DNA of 34,350 bases from Methanobacteriota archaeon (lineage in GTDB: Archaea; Thermoplasmatota; Poseidoniia; Poseidoniales; Poseidoniaceae), in the NCBI GenBank assembly GCA_002726395.1, contig PBTA01000007.1, forward strand, positions 1 through 34,350, written 5' to 3'. Position numbers and translations under genes: made by a program. Within the stretch, counting starts at the first letter, position 1. The number at the start of each line of letters is the position of its first letter. Under the pieces are notes generated by a model. It worked only from the letters and a program-made list of their open reading frames with translations. It was not told where the DNA came from and ran no database searches. Positions 6,235-15,362 of this stretch are shown piece by piece.

Positions 6235-6435
6235 TTAGACTACTTGAATAAGAACCGTAGCCAGCATCAACATAATTGCACCGCTAGCACCTATGATAAT
6301 ACTTTGAATTAGTTTTATACGCCCGTACAAATCCTTATGCTGTAGTTTCACAATTGTCGAAAGCTCTAGTAAGTTCATAGATAGTTCGTCTATACGCTTG
6401 TGAGCGCTTGCTACTGTGCGTTTATCATCCATCAT
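6235..6435 (-). CDS. XhlA-like small membrane protein (66 aa)
   Basis: A polar coiled-coil-like N-terminus (HKRIDELSMNLLELSTIVKL) followed by one membrane helix at the C-terminus (SIIIGASGAIMLMLATVLIQVV). This layout is that of hemolysin XhlA-type proteins, which in Bacillus phages cooperate with a holin. The start overlaps the preceding stop (ATGA, 6432-6435). The match is in architecture and local pattern; a full family assignment needs a profile search. Confidence 0.6.
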   Translation of the reverse strand: MMDDKRTVASAHKRIDELSMNLLELSTIVKLQHKDLYGRIKLIQSIIIGASGAIMLMLATVLIQVV

Positions 6436-6755
6436 GCTAACTCAGGTGTTATGTCGATTGCTATTGATCCGTCATTCGGAAACGTTTCAATTCCACCATC
6501 CGCAAAAGTAACTTGAAACTCAGCTTGGAAACTGCCAGCTGTAGAAGTGTCTCCAGTTTGCCATACGTATTTAACACTTCCAGAAGCAGCAACTAGAATA
6601 GTTGCATCTGAGGTAACAGAAGCACTTGCTGCGCCTATCCGTCTCATATGAAATCTTACAGAAGCTCCAGTTATATCCCTGGCATTACCTGACCCATCTT
6701 TTAGAGTCGCGGCTATCTGTGGACTTGTATCGTTTTGCTTAATATTAAAAGCCAT
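6432..6755 (-). CDS. BppU-like immunoglobulin-fold baseplate/fiber protein (107 aa)
   Basis: The start MAFNIKQNDTSPQIAATLKD, followed by DITGASVRFHMR and GSVKYVWQTGDTSTAGSFQAE, matches the BppU N-terminal domain, an Ig-like domain of phage baseplate upper proteins and tail appendages. The pattern IxxNDTxPxIxxxLxDxxGxxxDLTGAxVxFxMR is well kept. It consists of that domain only, so it may be a small decoration or adaptor on the fibers. It is the last gene of the fiber group before the membrane/lysis genes. Confidence 0.72.
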   Translation of the reverse strand: MAFNIKQNDTSPQIAATLKDGSGNARDITGASVRFHMRRIGAASASVTSDATILVAASGSVKYVWQTGDTSTAGSFQAEFQVTFADGGIETFPNDGSIAIDITPELA

Positions 6756-6757
6756 TA

Positions 6758-8020
6758 TTATACCTCTGAAACTGTGACTGAATTTCTAGACGTAGCTGAT
6801 GGAACGTCAGCTGTATTTTTGCTTGTATCTCCAAACTCAACAATGCTTAACGTTCCAACATTTAGAAGCAGAGTAGGAATTGAAACACTACCAGTTTCTA
6901 CACTATTAAAAGTAAAGACCTGATCTTGCGTTGCAGCAAATGAGCTTACATCTGGAGCACCAGCTACGACGTCAGCAAACGTTATGTTGCTGAGAATACT
7001 TGTAACGTTATAAGCGCCTACTACTGGAGCGCCAGCAGTAACATTACTGAATGTAAAGTTATGGTTTTGAGTAAAGCTAAAGCTTGCAATATCTGGCGAA
7101 CCAGAAGCAACGTTAGTGAATACAAATGTTTCATCTTCAGCTGCTGAGAAGGTTGGCACTGCTGGAGAGCCAGTTACCACATTATTAAATGTAAAGCTGT
7201 GAGTTTGTGTGACTGCAAAGTTGTCTGCAACAGGATTACCAGAAGTAACGCCCGTCAGAACAAAAGCGTCAGACAGAGCAATAGTTGTGCTTCCGATTGT
7301 TGGAGAGCCAGCTGTAACATTATTAAAAGTAAGTAAGTGATTTAGTGTAAGTGCATAGTTATCAACTGCTGGTGAGCCAGCCACAACATTGCTGAAAACA
7401 AATGTTTCATCTTCTGCTGCTGTAAAGCTTGGAACTACTGGAGAGCCAGTTGTAACACCGTTAAAAGTAAATGAATGATTTTGTGTTAGTGCATAGTTAG
7501 CAATTGCTGGTGAGCCAGCTGTAACATTGCCAACCGCTATAATCTGAGCTTGGGTTAGTGCTAGATTGTCAACTACTGGAGCGCCAGTATAAACGTTCTC
7601 AGAAACTAATGTTTCACGCTCTGCACAATTAAAGTTTTGTACAATAGGAGCACCAGCTACAACGTTACTAAAAGTAAAGCTGTGATTTTGTGTCAGCGCA
7701 AAGCTGGCGACAACTGGTGGCGCTGTTGCAATGTTGAGTGTGGTAAGAGCGTGTGTTTGCGTAAAGCTTAGATTTTCTATCTGGGGAGAGCCAACACCGA
7801 CACCATTAAATGTAATAGCACTGGTAACGCTTACAGCAGTATTCTCTACAACTGGAGCGCCAGTTACAACATCACTAAAAGTAAAATTGTGGACTACAGT
7901 AGCAGAGAAATTATCAACTACTGGAGCGCCTGTAACAATGCTACTAGGAGTAATATTGACAACATTTACCGTTACATCATCCGCAATGGGCGCTGATGCA
8001 ATGGGAGAAAATCCAAACAT
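6758..8020 (-). CDS. Repeat-built fiber protein, fifteen 23-residue repeats (420 aa)
   Basis: From about residue 36 to 381 the protein is a nearly perfect tandem repeat, with consensus (D/A)NFALTQNHSFTFxNVxxG, then (S/A)PxV, 23 residues per unit (one unit has 24). I count fifteen full units plus a half unit at the start (SSIVTGAPVV). Strong hydrophobic alternation and an invariant G-(A/S/N)-P turn point to a beta-solenoid or a chain of beta hairpins. It lies among tail-fiber genes, so it is likely a virion fiber or spike. The N-terminus MFGFSPIASAPIADD and C-terminus (GDTSKNTADVPSATSRNSVT) are non-repeat. Function beyond structure is unknown. Confidence 0.7.
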   Translation of the reverse strand: MFGFSPIASAPIADDVTVNVVNITPSSIVTGAPVVDNFSATVVHNFTFSDVVTGAPVVENTAVSVTSAITFNGVGVGSPQIENLSFTQTHALTTLNIATAPPVVASFALTQNHSFTFSNVVAGAPIVQNFNCAERETLVSENVYTGAPVVDNLALTQAQIIAVGNVTAGSPAIANYALTQNHSFTFNGVTTGSPVVPSFTAAEDETFVFSNVVAGSPAVDNYALTLNHLLTFNNVTAGSPTIGSTTIALSDAFVLTGVTSGNPVADNFAVTQTHSFTFNNVVTGSPAVPTFSAAEDETFVFTNVASGSPDIASFSFTQNHNFTFSNVTAGAPVVGAYNVTSILSNITFADVVAGAPDVSSFAATQDQVFTFNSVETGSVSIPTLLLNVGTLSIVEFGDTSKNTADVPSATSRNSVTVSEV

Positions 8021-8030
8021 GGATTAGGTA

Positions 8031-8297
8031 TTACTCACCGCTGTCATCGTCTGTTGGCTCTACATAGTCAGCATTAGCTGTCCATTTTTTGCCATTGTAG
8101 CAATACTTGTTTCCAATCCAATCATCAGGAGTATCAGCAACGTCTGCATAGACTGTAGTATTAGCGTCATTTAGATCACCAATAATAAACTGTACTGGAT
8201 CACCGACTGTAATATTGGCTGCTGTTGACTCAACAGTTACATCGTCAGCGATTGCATATTTAGAAATGTTGTTTTCAGTTTCTACTATAATTTTCAT
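8031..8297 (-). CDS. Small fiber-region protein (88 aa)
   Basis: An acidic protein (MKIIVETENNISKYAIADDV..., ending PTDDDSGE) with one Trp/Tyr-rich patch (DDWIGNKYCYNGKKWTANADY). It lies four bases downstream of the giant fiber gene. Small proteins of this type beside fiber genes may be adaptors or chaperones, but I recognise no family. The N-terminal strand-like part and acidic tail are compatible with a compact virion protein. Confidence 0.6.
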   Translation of the reverse strand: MKIIVETENNISKYAIADDVTVESTAANITVGDPVQFIIGDLNDANTTVYADVADTPDDWIGNKYCYNGKKWTANADYVEPTDDDSGE

Positions 8298-8300
8298 TTA

Positions 8301-11300
8301 CTATCCTTTCACGATTAATTTTGATGCTGATAAAGCCGTACCTGCAATTACAGATGGACTGTCGGCTGTAGTACTTAGTGTTCCGTCATTCTGCACATAA
8401 TAAAGCTGCCCTGCTGTCAGTCCACTTTGTGCATCATCTGTTGCCCCTGCAACTTGTATCGTAGCAGTTGCACCGTCTGCATAAGCTGCATCAGAAACGC
8501 CAATATAGTTTGTCGCTGTTAGGTTGTTTTGACTGAAAGCATTTGTAACTACGACATAGCGCCCTTCATTATCACTCTGACCACTTTCATTATAATAGAT
8601 AACAAATTTACCGTCGTTCGTTTCGCGTGCTCCAAGGTACTGCATAGGATTACCCATGCTAACTTCACTACCAATGTTAGTTATTGCGCTTCCATTGAAT
8701 TTAAAGGTTTTGTATTTTGCAGCAGAAGAAACTTGATATGCAACAAGAAAAGTCTGACTTAGAGGATCATATCTTGCAACAGTTTCATACGAAGTTGAGG
8801 AATAAAGTGATGATCCAGAGAGCAGACTTGGAGTAGTGCCAGAAATGCTTACACCTCTAGCTATAATATTTGAATTATCTTCTACATAAGAAATAACGCA
8901 TTTTTGGTTTGTATCGTCATACATAACACTAGGACTTTTAATACGGACAGTTTGACCAGTTAACTTTGCTATTTGTACAGCAGTTCCAAAGCTTATTGAC
9001 GTACCGCTTACCGTTCCAACGCGAATATATGAAATGCCATATGACCCGTTTGTTTCCCAAGGATCAGCAGAAACTAAAACTACTTTCCCTGCTGAAGCAT
9101 CATAACCTAGTGCCATGGTGTAGGTATTGCCCTGACTTATAGCAGTAGCACTCCCAAAACTAATAGACGTACCCGAAACAGTTCCAACTGCGACCTTACC
9201 AAGCGCATTAGAGTAGTACCCAACAATAACTTTATTATTTGCAGTATCATAGGCAAGAGTAGGATTTTCACCTATTGCACTACTATCTACAACAACGTTT
9301 GATCCAAAACTTACAGTGTTATTAGAAGGATCGACCGTCCCAACTTTGGCAGTGACATAGTTACTGTTATCATTATCTCTAAAAACTACAATAATTTTAG
9401 AATTATCAGGATCATAAATTCCACTGAAATGTGAACCGGAATTAGTACCGTTTACTGCTGTTTCTGTCAAACTTCCAACCGTATTACCTGAGATAGTTCC
9501 CACTACTGCGGTTATGCGGTTATACCAACCATCATTAGTTAAAAAGATCACTCTATTATTTGTAGAGTCGTAAACGATACCTTCATTTGAGTGCATACCC
9601 ACACCGTAAACATAACCAGAACCCTGACTACCGCCTGTCCATCTATTACCACCATAATATACAGCCTCTGTTCCAGCCGATGCGCTTTGTTGGGTTGCAG
9701 CAATTGCACTAACTGTTCCATCTGCATTTACACAAACTTTAGTACCATCAGATAACGCACCATTAGCAACAACTTGTGTTGTGTTTGGCTTCTCAATTGG
9801 CTGTCCAGATTTAACAAGTAACTTTGTTGCAGAGATAGCTGTACCTGCGACAACGGAAGGTGAGCTAGGAGTAAGCCCGATACCGCCAGTGCTTTGAACA
9901 AAGTAAGTTTGTGCAGGTGTTAAACTTGATTGAGCATCATCTACTGACCCTGCGGTTTGAATAGTTGCAGTAGCACCATTGCTGTAAGCTCCATCAGATA
10001 CACCTAAAAAGTTTTCATCTGTAAGGTTTGTTGATCCGTCAAATGGGCTTTGTACTACAACAGCTTGCGCTTGACTATCACTGTCATTCTTAAAGATTAC
10101 CAAAAATTTATTAGCAGTTGTATCATAAGTTACCCATCTTGTACTATAAGCTTCTAATTGATCTGAACTACTTAAAATTGTGCTTGCAGACCCTACTGTT
10201 GCACTTGTACCCGACACAGTTACAGGAAAATAAACAGTATCATTTAAAGAGGCTGTCCATCTACGGTAAAACAACGCTATATTTTGATTGTCTGGATCAT
10301 AAACAATAGTTTTTGAATTGGAGTTATGATCAACAAAGCCAGTAATTTTTGACCCAAAACTGATACTTGTGCCCGAAACAGTCCCCACTTGCAATGTTTG
10401 AGCTTCACTGTTGTTATAATCCTCATAAGCGACAACTACTTTATTAGCATTAACGTCATAAGCTACTCTAGGGTCATCAGACCTATCAGAATTAAAGTAA
10501 GTTGTACTACCTATAGAAAGTGAGTTGGAACTGTTTGATACAGTAAGAACTTTAGCTGCACCATAGAGACTATTAGCATTATCTCTGAAAACAAGTACAA
10601 CTTTGTTACTGCCACTGTCAAAAGCCATATGATGACCATATGCAGCACTGTTAATTGTTTGCGCTGATCCGCTTGTAATTGTGGTTCCTGAGACTGTACC
10701 AACAACAGTTTCTAGTCTATATGATTGATCAAAATTGATTGCAGCAAAGACAAATCTATTTTCATTGCTATCAAAGACAACATCACACATTCCTGGTTGA
10801 AAACTTGCTAAATTCTTTGCTCCTCCTACCGTAATAGTTGTGCCTGACACCGTCATAGCTTTTGCGCCCCAATAAAAGGGATTCCCTTGTTTTCGGTAAC
10901 TACAGACAACAGCTTGTGAATTGGGATCATAAGCAGTAGCAAGATAATCAATAGTGTGAGAACTTTCGAAGGTAACTTGGTTTGCAAACGTAACAGACGT
11001 TCCTGAGATTGTTCCTAGTGCAGCATAGGTAGTATTGCTGCTGCTATCTCGGTATACAGCGACTATCTTGTTTATTCCAGAATGATAAACTGCTGTAGGA
11101 TCATTAGCTATACTACTAGAGTAAACAGTTGCAGGAGTACCAACAGCAAAAGCTTGTGTACTATCTGCGACAACACTAACTGTTCCATCTGAGTTAAGAA
11201 CAACCATGTCTCCGTTTGCTAATGCTCCTGATGCTGTAGCTGTAATACTACCTGCCCCTGTCGCATCATCTGTCCAAGCATAATCTGAACCATTGTAACT

Positions 11301-14300
11301 TAGAACTTGCCCACTAGATGCTCCACTTAGATTGAGGTGTGCATCTACTTGAGTATTTGTATAACTTGCAGGATTAGTATCAGGATTTATTGATAATTGA
11401 GTTGCACTAAGAGCCGTACCTGCCATTACTGCAATTGTATCAGGGCTTGTTCCTAATGATCCATCAGCTTGAACATAATAACTCTGACCTGCTGTAAGAC
11501 CACTTTGAGCGTCATCAACTGCCCCTGCAATCTGCACTGTAGCCGTTGCACCATCTGCATACGCAGCATTTGAAACACCAATGAAGTTTTCTGAGGTGAG
11601 TGATCTTGTTACTGAAAAAGCATTTTGAATAATTATTGCTGTACCTTTATTGGAATTACCATCATCTCTGTATGCCGCAATCATACGTTTACTATTGGAG
11701 TCGTAAGCAATGTGAGGGTAGTCAGAAGTTCCAGAATTTAAGGTAAATTCTGCGCCAACAGTAAATGTTGTTCCGCTTAAAGTAATTCTATTTGCCACCA
11801 AAGAGCTGCCAATATTTTTTTCATACACAGCGACTAATACTTCTGCATTGGCATCATAATCTATTTCAATTCTGTTTATATCCGCAGAATTTAAAGATTG
11901 TTCACTACCAAAAGAAACACTTGTGCCACTGATAGTAGCTGCTCTTATTCTTCCTAAACCTCCCAGACCATCATCAGAGAAAGCAATTACAACTTTCTGT
12001 GCGCTTGCGTCATACGTTGAGTCTAAATAAGCAGTAGAACCACTATTAAATTCTACCTCTGTACCAAAGCTTACTGACGTTCCGCTGATAGTAGCGACCC
12101 TACATTTTCCATATTGTGATGCACCTCTATAAGAAATAAGGAATTTTTGAGCGTTAGCATCATAGACAGGTCTAGGGGACATAGTACCATCATCATTAGA
12201 GATTCGTGCATTTGTCCCTGCTGATATAGTTCCACCACTTACAGAAATTACACGTGCGTTAATTTTATAACTATCATTTGCATCACTATAGCATAGCAAA
12301 AACTTTCCATTAACTGTGTCATAGTCAACTTCAGCATATGCCCCTCTCGCTACATTTTGCTCTGATCCAAAACTAACGCTTGTGCCACTGACAGTCGCTA
12401 TTACAGCATTGCAATTACCATTATTTGTTTCATCTAAATAGAAACACACAATTGAACTTGATGCAGTATGATAAGCTGCATTAATCCAAGATGTTGCACC
12501 TGTGTTAAAAACAGAAGGTGTTCCAAAAGAAATTGTAGTTCCACTAATTGTTCCGACTACTGCTGTACCATATTCACTATTCGATTGATCTTGATAGAAA
12601 AGAACTATTTTTCCTGAACCTGGATCGGTTACCGAAGACATATATCTTGAGCCAGAAGTTCCCGTGTTAAAAACTGTTTCTGAACCTATAGCATTACTTA
12701 CGCTCTGTGTGCCAATCGCGCTTACAGTGCCGTCTGCATTGATGATTACCATATCGCCATTTGATAATGCACCTGCGGCTGTACCATTTAACGATGGTGA
12801 TGTACTGTCATTTGTCCAAGCATAATCACTTCCGTTCCAACTTAATACTTGCCCAGAAGAAGCACCACTTACATTAAGATGACTATCAACGTCACTATTT
12901 GTATAGCTTGTTATTGTTGGGTCACTATCTGGATTTATCAGTAATTTAGTCGCAGAAATCGCTGTACCTGCTACCACTGAAATCGTATCTGGTGTCGTTG
13001 ACAAACCTCCAGTTGCAGCTTGCACATAATAAGTCTGCCCTGCTGTCAAACCACTTTGAGCATCATCTACCGAACCTGCCGTTTGGATTGTCGCTGTAGC
13101 ACCATTAGCGTAAGCACCGTCAGATATACCTATAAAATTTTCCGCTGTTAGTGTAGCACCTCCAGTCGTGGGCGTACGCCAAACAACAGCCTCACCATCA
13201 TAGCTATTGTCACTATCTTGATCTGTAAAAGCAAATATAATTCTATCATTTGAAGAGTCATAAGCTAATGGATTGTGTCCTGAGTTCTTTTGAGTAGTGC
13301 CTAAATTGGCAGGTGTACTAAAGCTTACACTTGTTCCTGAGATAGTCGCATATGCGTATCTTTTATTATATGGTGAAGCATCCTTTCCATAAACAACAAG
13401 TATCTTTTTTGAAGTTGGATCGTATATTGCGTTTGGAGTATTTCCTTTGGCACTTTCAATATGGGTTATACTACCAAAAGAAATACTATTTCCACTACTT
13501 GCTACTGTTCCAACAAAACCTCCCAAATATTCAGTAGCACCCACCTCATCTTGCATGAGTAACAACATTTTTCCAGAGTTTGTATCGTAGGTAAGATCAA
13601 CATCTTCACCTTGTCGTAAATTTACTGCAGCCGCCATGCCAATATGTTGTTGTGTAATTGTACCTACGGCAGTAGCAACTTGCGTTGGGCTAACATCATC
13701 TCTACGAAACGCATAAACTACCCTTGCATTTACTGGATCATATTCAACTTTATTATGAAAAGTAGCACCATTGTGAGAATAAGTTGGACTTGAAAAAGAA
13801 ATTGAGGTTCCACTAACACTTCCAACTGAGGTAAATCCTTTATTACTTGTTCCACGATATGACATAATTATTTGGGAATTACCTGAGTCATAAGCAAAAT
13901 CATGGAAATAATGATATGTACCAGTTCCGTGCGTGGTTGCTGATCCAACGCTAAGACTTCCATTAGCCGCTAATGTAATTACTTTTGTTTTTCCTGCACC
14001 GCTATCACCCCAATCTCCAAAAGCAACAACAATTTTTTCGCTAACAGGATCATATATAGTAGCAATTTGTTTAGAATTTGAAGAATGTAAAGTAGTTTTG
14101 GTTCCAAAGCTGATTGTTTCACCAGAAACCGTTCCAACAACACCAGTCAAATAATAGCTATTATTTAGTCTGTCAGAATAGATAATTACTATTTTATTTA
14201 ATGCTGCATGATAAACAGCATTCGGTGTTTCAGTATATTGCGTTGTATCAAAAATAGATTGCGCACCTATATTCTGTGTTCTTGGTGCCTCTATTATACT

Positions 14301-15353
14301 TACCGTTCCATCTGCATTGATCGCAACCGTTGCGCCATCAGTTAATGCTCCTGTTGCTACGGCAGTTAAATTACCTCCTCCACCACCTGTTGCCTGATCT
14401 ACAAAACTTAAATTTCCTGATCCATCCGTTTTTAGGACTTGATCTGCACTTCCATCTGCTGTTGGAAAAGATAAACCATCTAAGATAACCTTCCCCGAAC
14501 CATTAGGAGTAATAGCTATATTTCTATTGGAAGTAGATACGATACTATTGGTCTGAACATCTAAATCACCGCCTAACTGGGGAGAAGTGTCCTCAGAAAT
14601 ATTACCTAATCCACCACTAGCCATTGTAGTGAAGCTTAAATTTCCACTACCATCTGTTTTTAAAACTTGGTTAGCTGAACCATCTGCTGTTGGGTGAGAC
14701 AGACCATCAATAATTACTTTGCCAGAACCGTTTGGCGTTATTGAAATATTGCCATTTGATGCAGAGACGATTGACTGTCCATTAACATCAAGCGAGCCTC
14801 CCAATTGAGGAGAAGTATCTTCAACAATATTATCAATTCCGCTAGTATCACTGTCTGCAACCCAAGCATAATCTGAGCCGTTCCAACCTAATAGCTGTCC
14901 ACTGGATGCAGCGCTTGTATTTAAATGAGTATCTACATCGCTGTCACTGTAAGAGCTAACGGCAACAGGAGCAGTTTCTGCACCAGCACCCATACCGCTA
15001 TGATTTCCGCAATAATAATAAAGTTGATCAGGAGCGTCTTGCTGTAATTGGACTTCTACATATGCCCCTGCGCTACCTGCTGTTCCTGATGTTGTAACAC
15101 CAGTTGTATAAGCCGAACCACTGCCATGAGTACCGTCTGAAGTTGTGCTAAATCTAAGTGGGTGATTTGAATTTGTACTATCGCTTACATCAAATCTATA
15201 TTTAACACCCTTGGGAATAAACATATCCTGTTGTGAAGTTCCATCTACAACAAACTTACCGCCAGCAACCGTGACAGTAACAGCTATACCTTTTAAGCTT
15301 CCGTCTGTTTGAACATCTTTTGCAAAAGTTGCTAAATTTCTGTTTATACTCAT
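8301..15353 (-). CDS. Giant tail fiber protein with cupredoxin-like N-terminus and four propeller-like modules (2350 aa)
   Basis: Residues about 15-130 form a cupredoxin-like domain: YRFDVSDSTNSNHPLRF, then LYYYCGNHSGMG, with H64, C115, H118 and M121 placed as a type-1 copper site. Two about 70-aa repeats follow (EDTSPQLGG, SGKVIIDGL, DQVLKTDGSGNLSF; about 175-325). From about 334 to the end come four modules of about 500-525 aa. Each has about seven 50-aa blade-like repeats (YDxxxxKVVVAYxD, then GTVSGTSISFGS) and ends with a linker (ENFIGxSDGAYANGATATI, near residues 739, 1256, 1781 and 2282). Likely a long receptor-binding fiber. No C-terminal S74-type chaperone is seen; the protein ends inside the last linker. 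Confidence 0.82.
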   Translation of the reverse strand: MSINRNLATFAKDVQTDGSLKGIAVTVTVAGGKFVVDGTSQQDMFIPKGVKYRFDVSDSTNSNHPLRFSTTSDGTHGSGSAYTTGVTTSGTAGSAGAYVEVQLQQDAPDQLYYYCGNHSGMGAGAETAPVAVSSYSDSDVDTHLNTSAASSGQLLGWNGSDYAWVADSDTSGIDNIVEDTSPQLGGSLDVNGQSIVSASNGNISITPNGSGKVIIDGLSHPTADGSANQVLKTDGSGNLSFTTMASGGLGNISEDTSPQLGGDLDVQTNSIVSTSNRNIAITPNGSGKVILDGLSFPTADGSADQVLKTDGSGNLSFVDQATGGGGGNLTAVATGALTDGATVAINADGTVSIIEAPRTQNIGAQSIFDTTQYTETPNAVYHAALNKIVIIYSDRLNNSYYLTGVVGTVSGETISFGTKTTLHSSNSKQIATIYDPVSEKIVVAFGDWGDSGAGKTKVITLAANGSLSVGSATTHGTGTYHYFHDFAYDSGNSQIIMSYRGTSNKGFTSVGSVSGTSISFSSPTYSHNGATFHNKVEYDPVNARVVYAFRRDDVSPTQVATAVGTITQQHIGMAAAVNLRQGEDVDLTYDTNSGKMLLLMQDEVGATEYLGGFVGTVASSGNSISFGSITHIESAKGNTPNAIYDPTSKKILVVYGKDASPYNKRYAYATISGTSVSFSTPANLGTTQKNSGHNPLAYDSSNDRIIFAFTDQDSDNSYDGEAVVWRTPTTGGATLTAENFIGISDGAYANGATATIQTAGSVDDAQSGLTAGQTYYVQAATGGLSTTPDTISVVAGTAISATKLLINPDSDPTITSYTNSDVDSHLNVSGASSGQVLSWNGSDYAWTNDSTSPSLNGTAAGALSNGDMVIINADGTVSAIGTQSVSNAIGSETVFNTGTSGSRYMSSVTDPGSGKIVLFYQDQSNSEYGTAVVGTISGTTISFGTPSVFNTGATSWINAAYHTASSSIVCFYLDETNNGNCNAVIATVSGTSVSFGSEQNVARGAYAEVDYDTVNGKFLLCYSDANDSYKINARVISVSGGTISAGTNARISNDDGTMSPRPVYDANAQKFLISYRGASQYGKCRVATISGTSVSFGTEVEFNSGSTAYLDSTYDASAQKVVIAFSDDGLGGLGRIRAATISGTSVSFGSEQSLNSADINRIEIDYDANAEVLVAVYEKNIGSSLVANRITLSGTTFTVGAEFTLNSGTSDYPHIAYDSNSKRMIAAYRDDGNSNKGTAIIIQNAFSVTRSLTSENFIGVSNAAYADGATATVQIAGAVDDAQSGLTAGQSYYVQADGSLGTSPDTIAVMAGTALSATQLSINPDTNPASYTNTQVDAHLNLSGASSGQVLSYNGSDYAWTDDATGAGSITATASGALANGDMVVLNSDGTVSVVADSTQAFAVGTPATVYSSSIANDPTAVYHSGINKIVAVYRDSSSNTTYAALGTISGTSVTFANQVTFESSHTIDYLATAYDPNSQAVVCSYRKQGNPFYWGAKAMTVSGTTITVGGAKNLASFQPGMCDVVFDSNENRFVFAAINFDQSYRLETVVGTVSGTTITSGSAQTINSAAYGHHMAFDSGSNKVVLVFRDNANSLYGAAKVLTVSNSSNSLSIGSTTYFNSDRSDDPRVAYDVNANKVVVAYEDYNNSEAQTLQVGTVSGTSISFGSKITGFVDHNSNSKTIVYDPDNQNIALFYRRWTASLNDTVYFPVTVSGTSATVGSASTILSSSDQLEAYSTRWVTYDTTANKFLVIFKNDSDSQAQAVVVQSPFDGSTNLTDENFLGVSDGAYSNGATATIQTAGSVDDAQSSLTPAQTYFVQSTGGIGLTPSSPSVVAGTAISATKLLVKSGQPIEKPNTTQVVANGALSDGTKVCVNADGTVSAIAATQQSASAGTEAVYYGGNRWTGGSQGSGYVYGVGMHSNEGIVYDSTNNRVIFLTNDGWYNRITAVVGTISGNTVGSLTETAVNGTNSGSHFSGIYDPDNSKIIVVFRDNDNSNYVTAKVGTVDPSNNTVSFGSNVVVDSSAIGENPTLAYDTANNKVIVGYYSNALGKVAVGTVSGTSISFGSATAISQGNTYTMALGYDASAGKVVLVSADPWETNGSYGISYIRVGTVSGTSISFGTAVQIAKLTGQTVRIKSPSVMYDDTNQKCVISYVEDNSNIIARGVSISGTTPSLLSGSSLYSSTSYETVARYDPLSQTFLVAYQVSSAAKYKTFKFNGSAITNIGSEVSMGNPMQYLGARETNDGKFVIYYNESGQSDNEGRYVVVTNAFSQNNLTATNYIGVSDAAYADGATATIQVAGATDDAQSGLTAGQLYYVQNDGTLSTTADSPSVIAGTALSASKLIVKG

Positions 15354-15362
15354 ATCAGATCC

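Noticed and set aside
6758..8020. Regularly spaced repeats that could be taken for a CRISPR-like array
   Set aside because: The repeats are degenerate 69-bp units in one long open frame and code for a regular 23-aa protein repeat; there are no conserved direct repeats with unique spacers.
8301..15353. Several 60-75 codon open frames on the plus strand inside the giant fiber gene (for example 8529-8762, 13933-14154)
   Set aside because: They lie antisense to a strongly repetitive coding frame, have no ribosome sites, and their sequences look like random shadow translations.
8301..15353. Possible diversity-generating retroelement targeting the fiber
   Set aside because: No reverse transcriptase gene or template/variable repeat pair is visible in the window. 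Repeats are explained by propeller blades and linkers.
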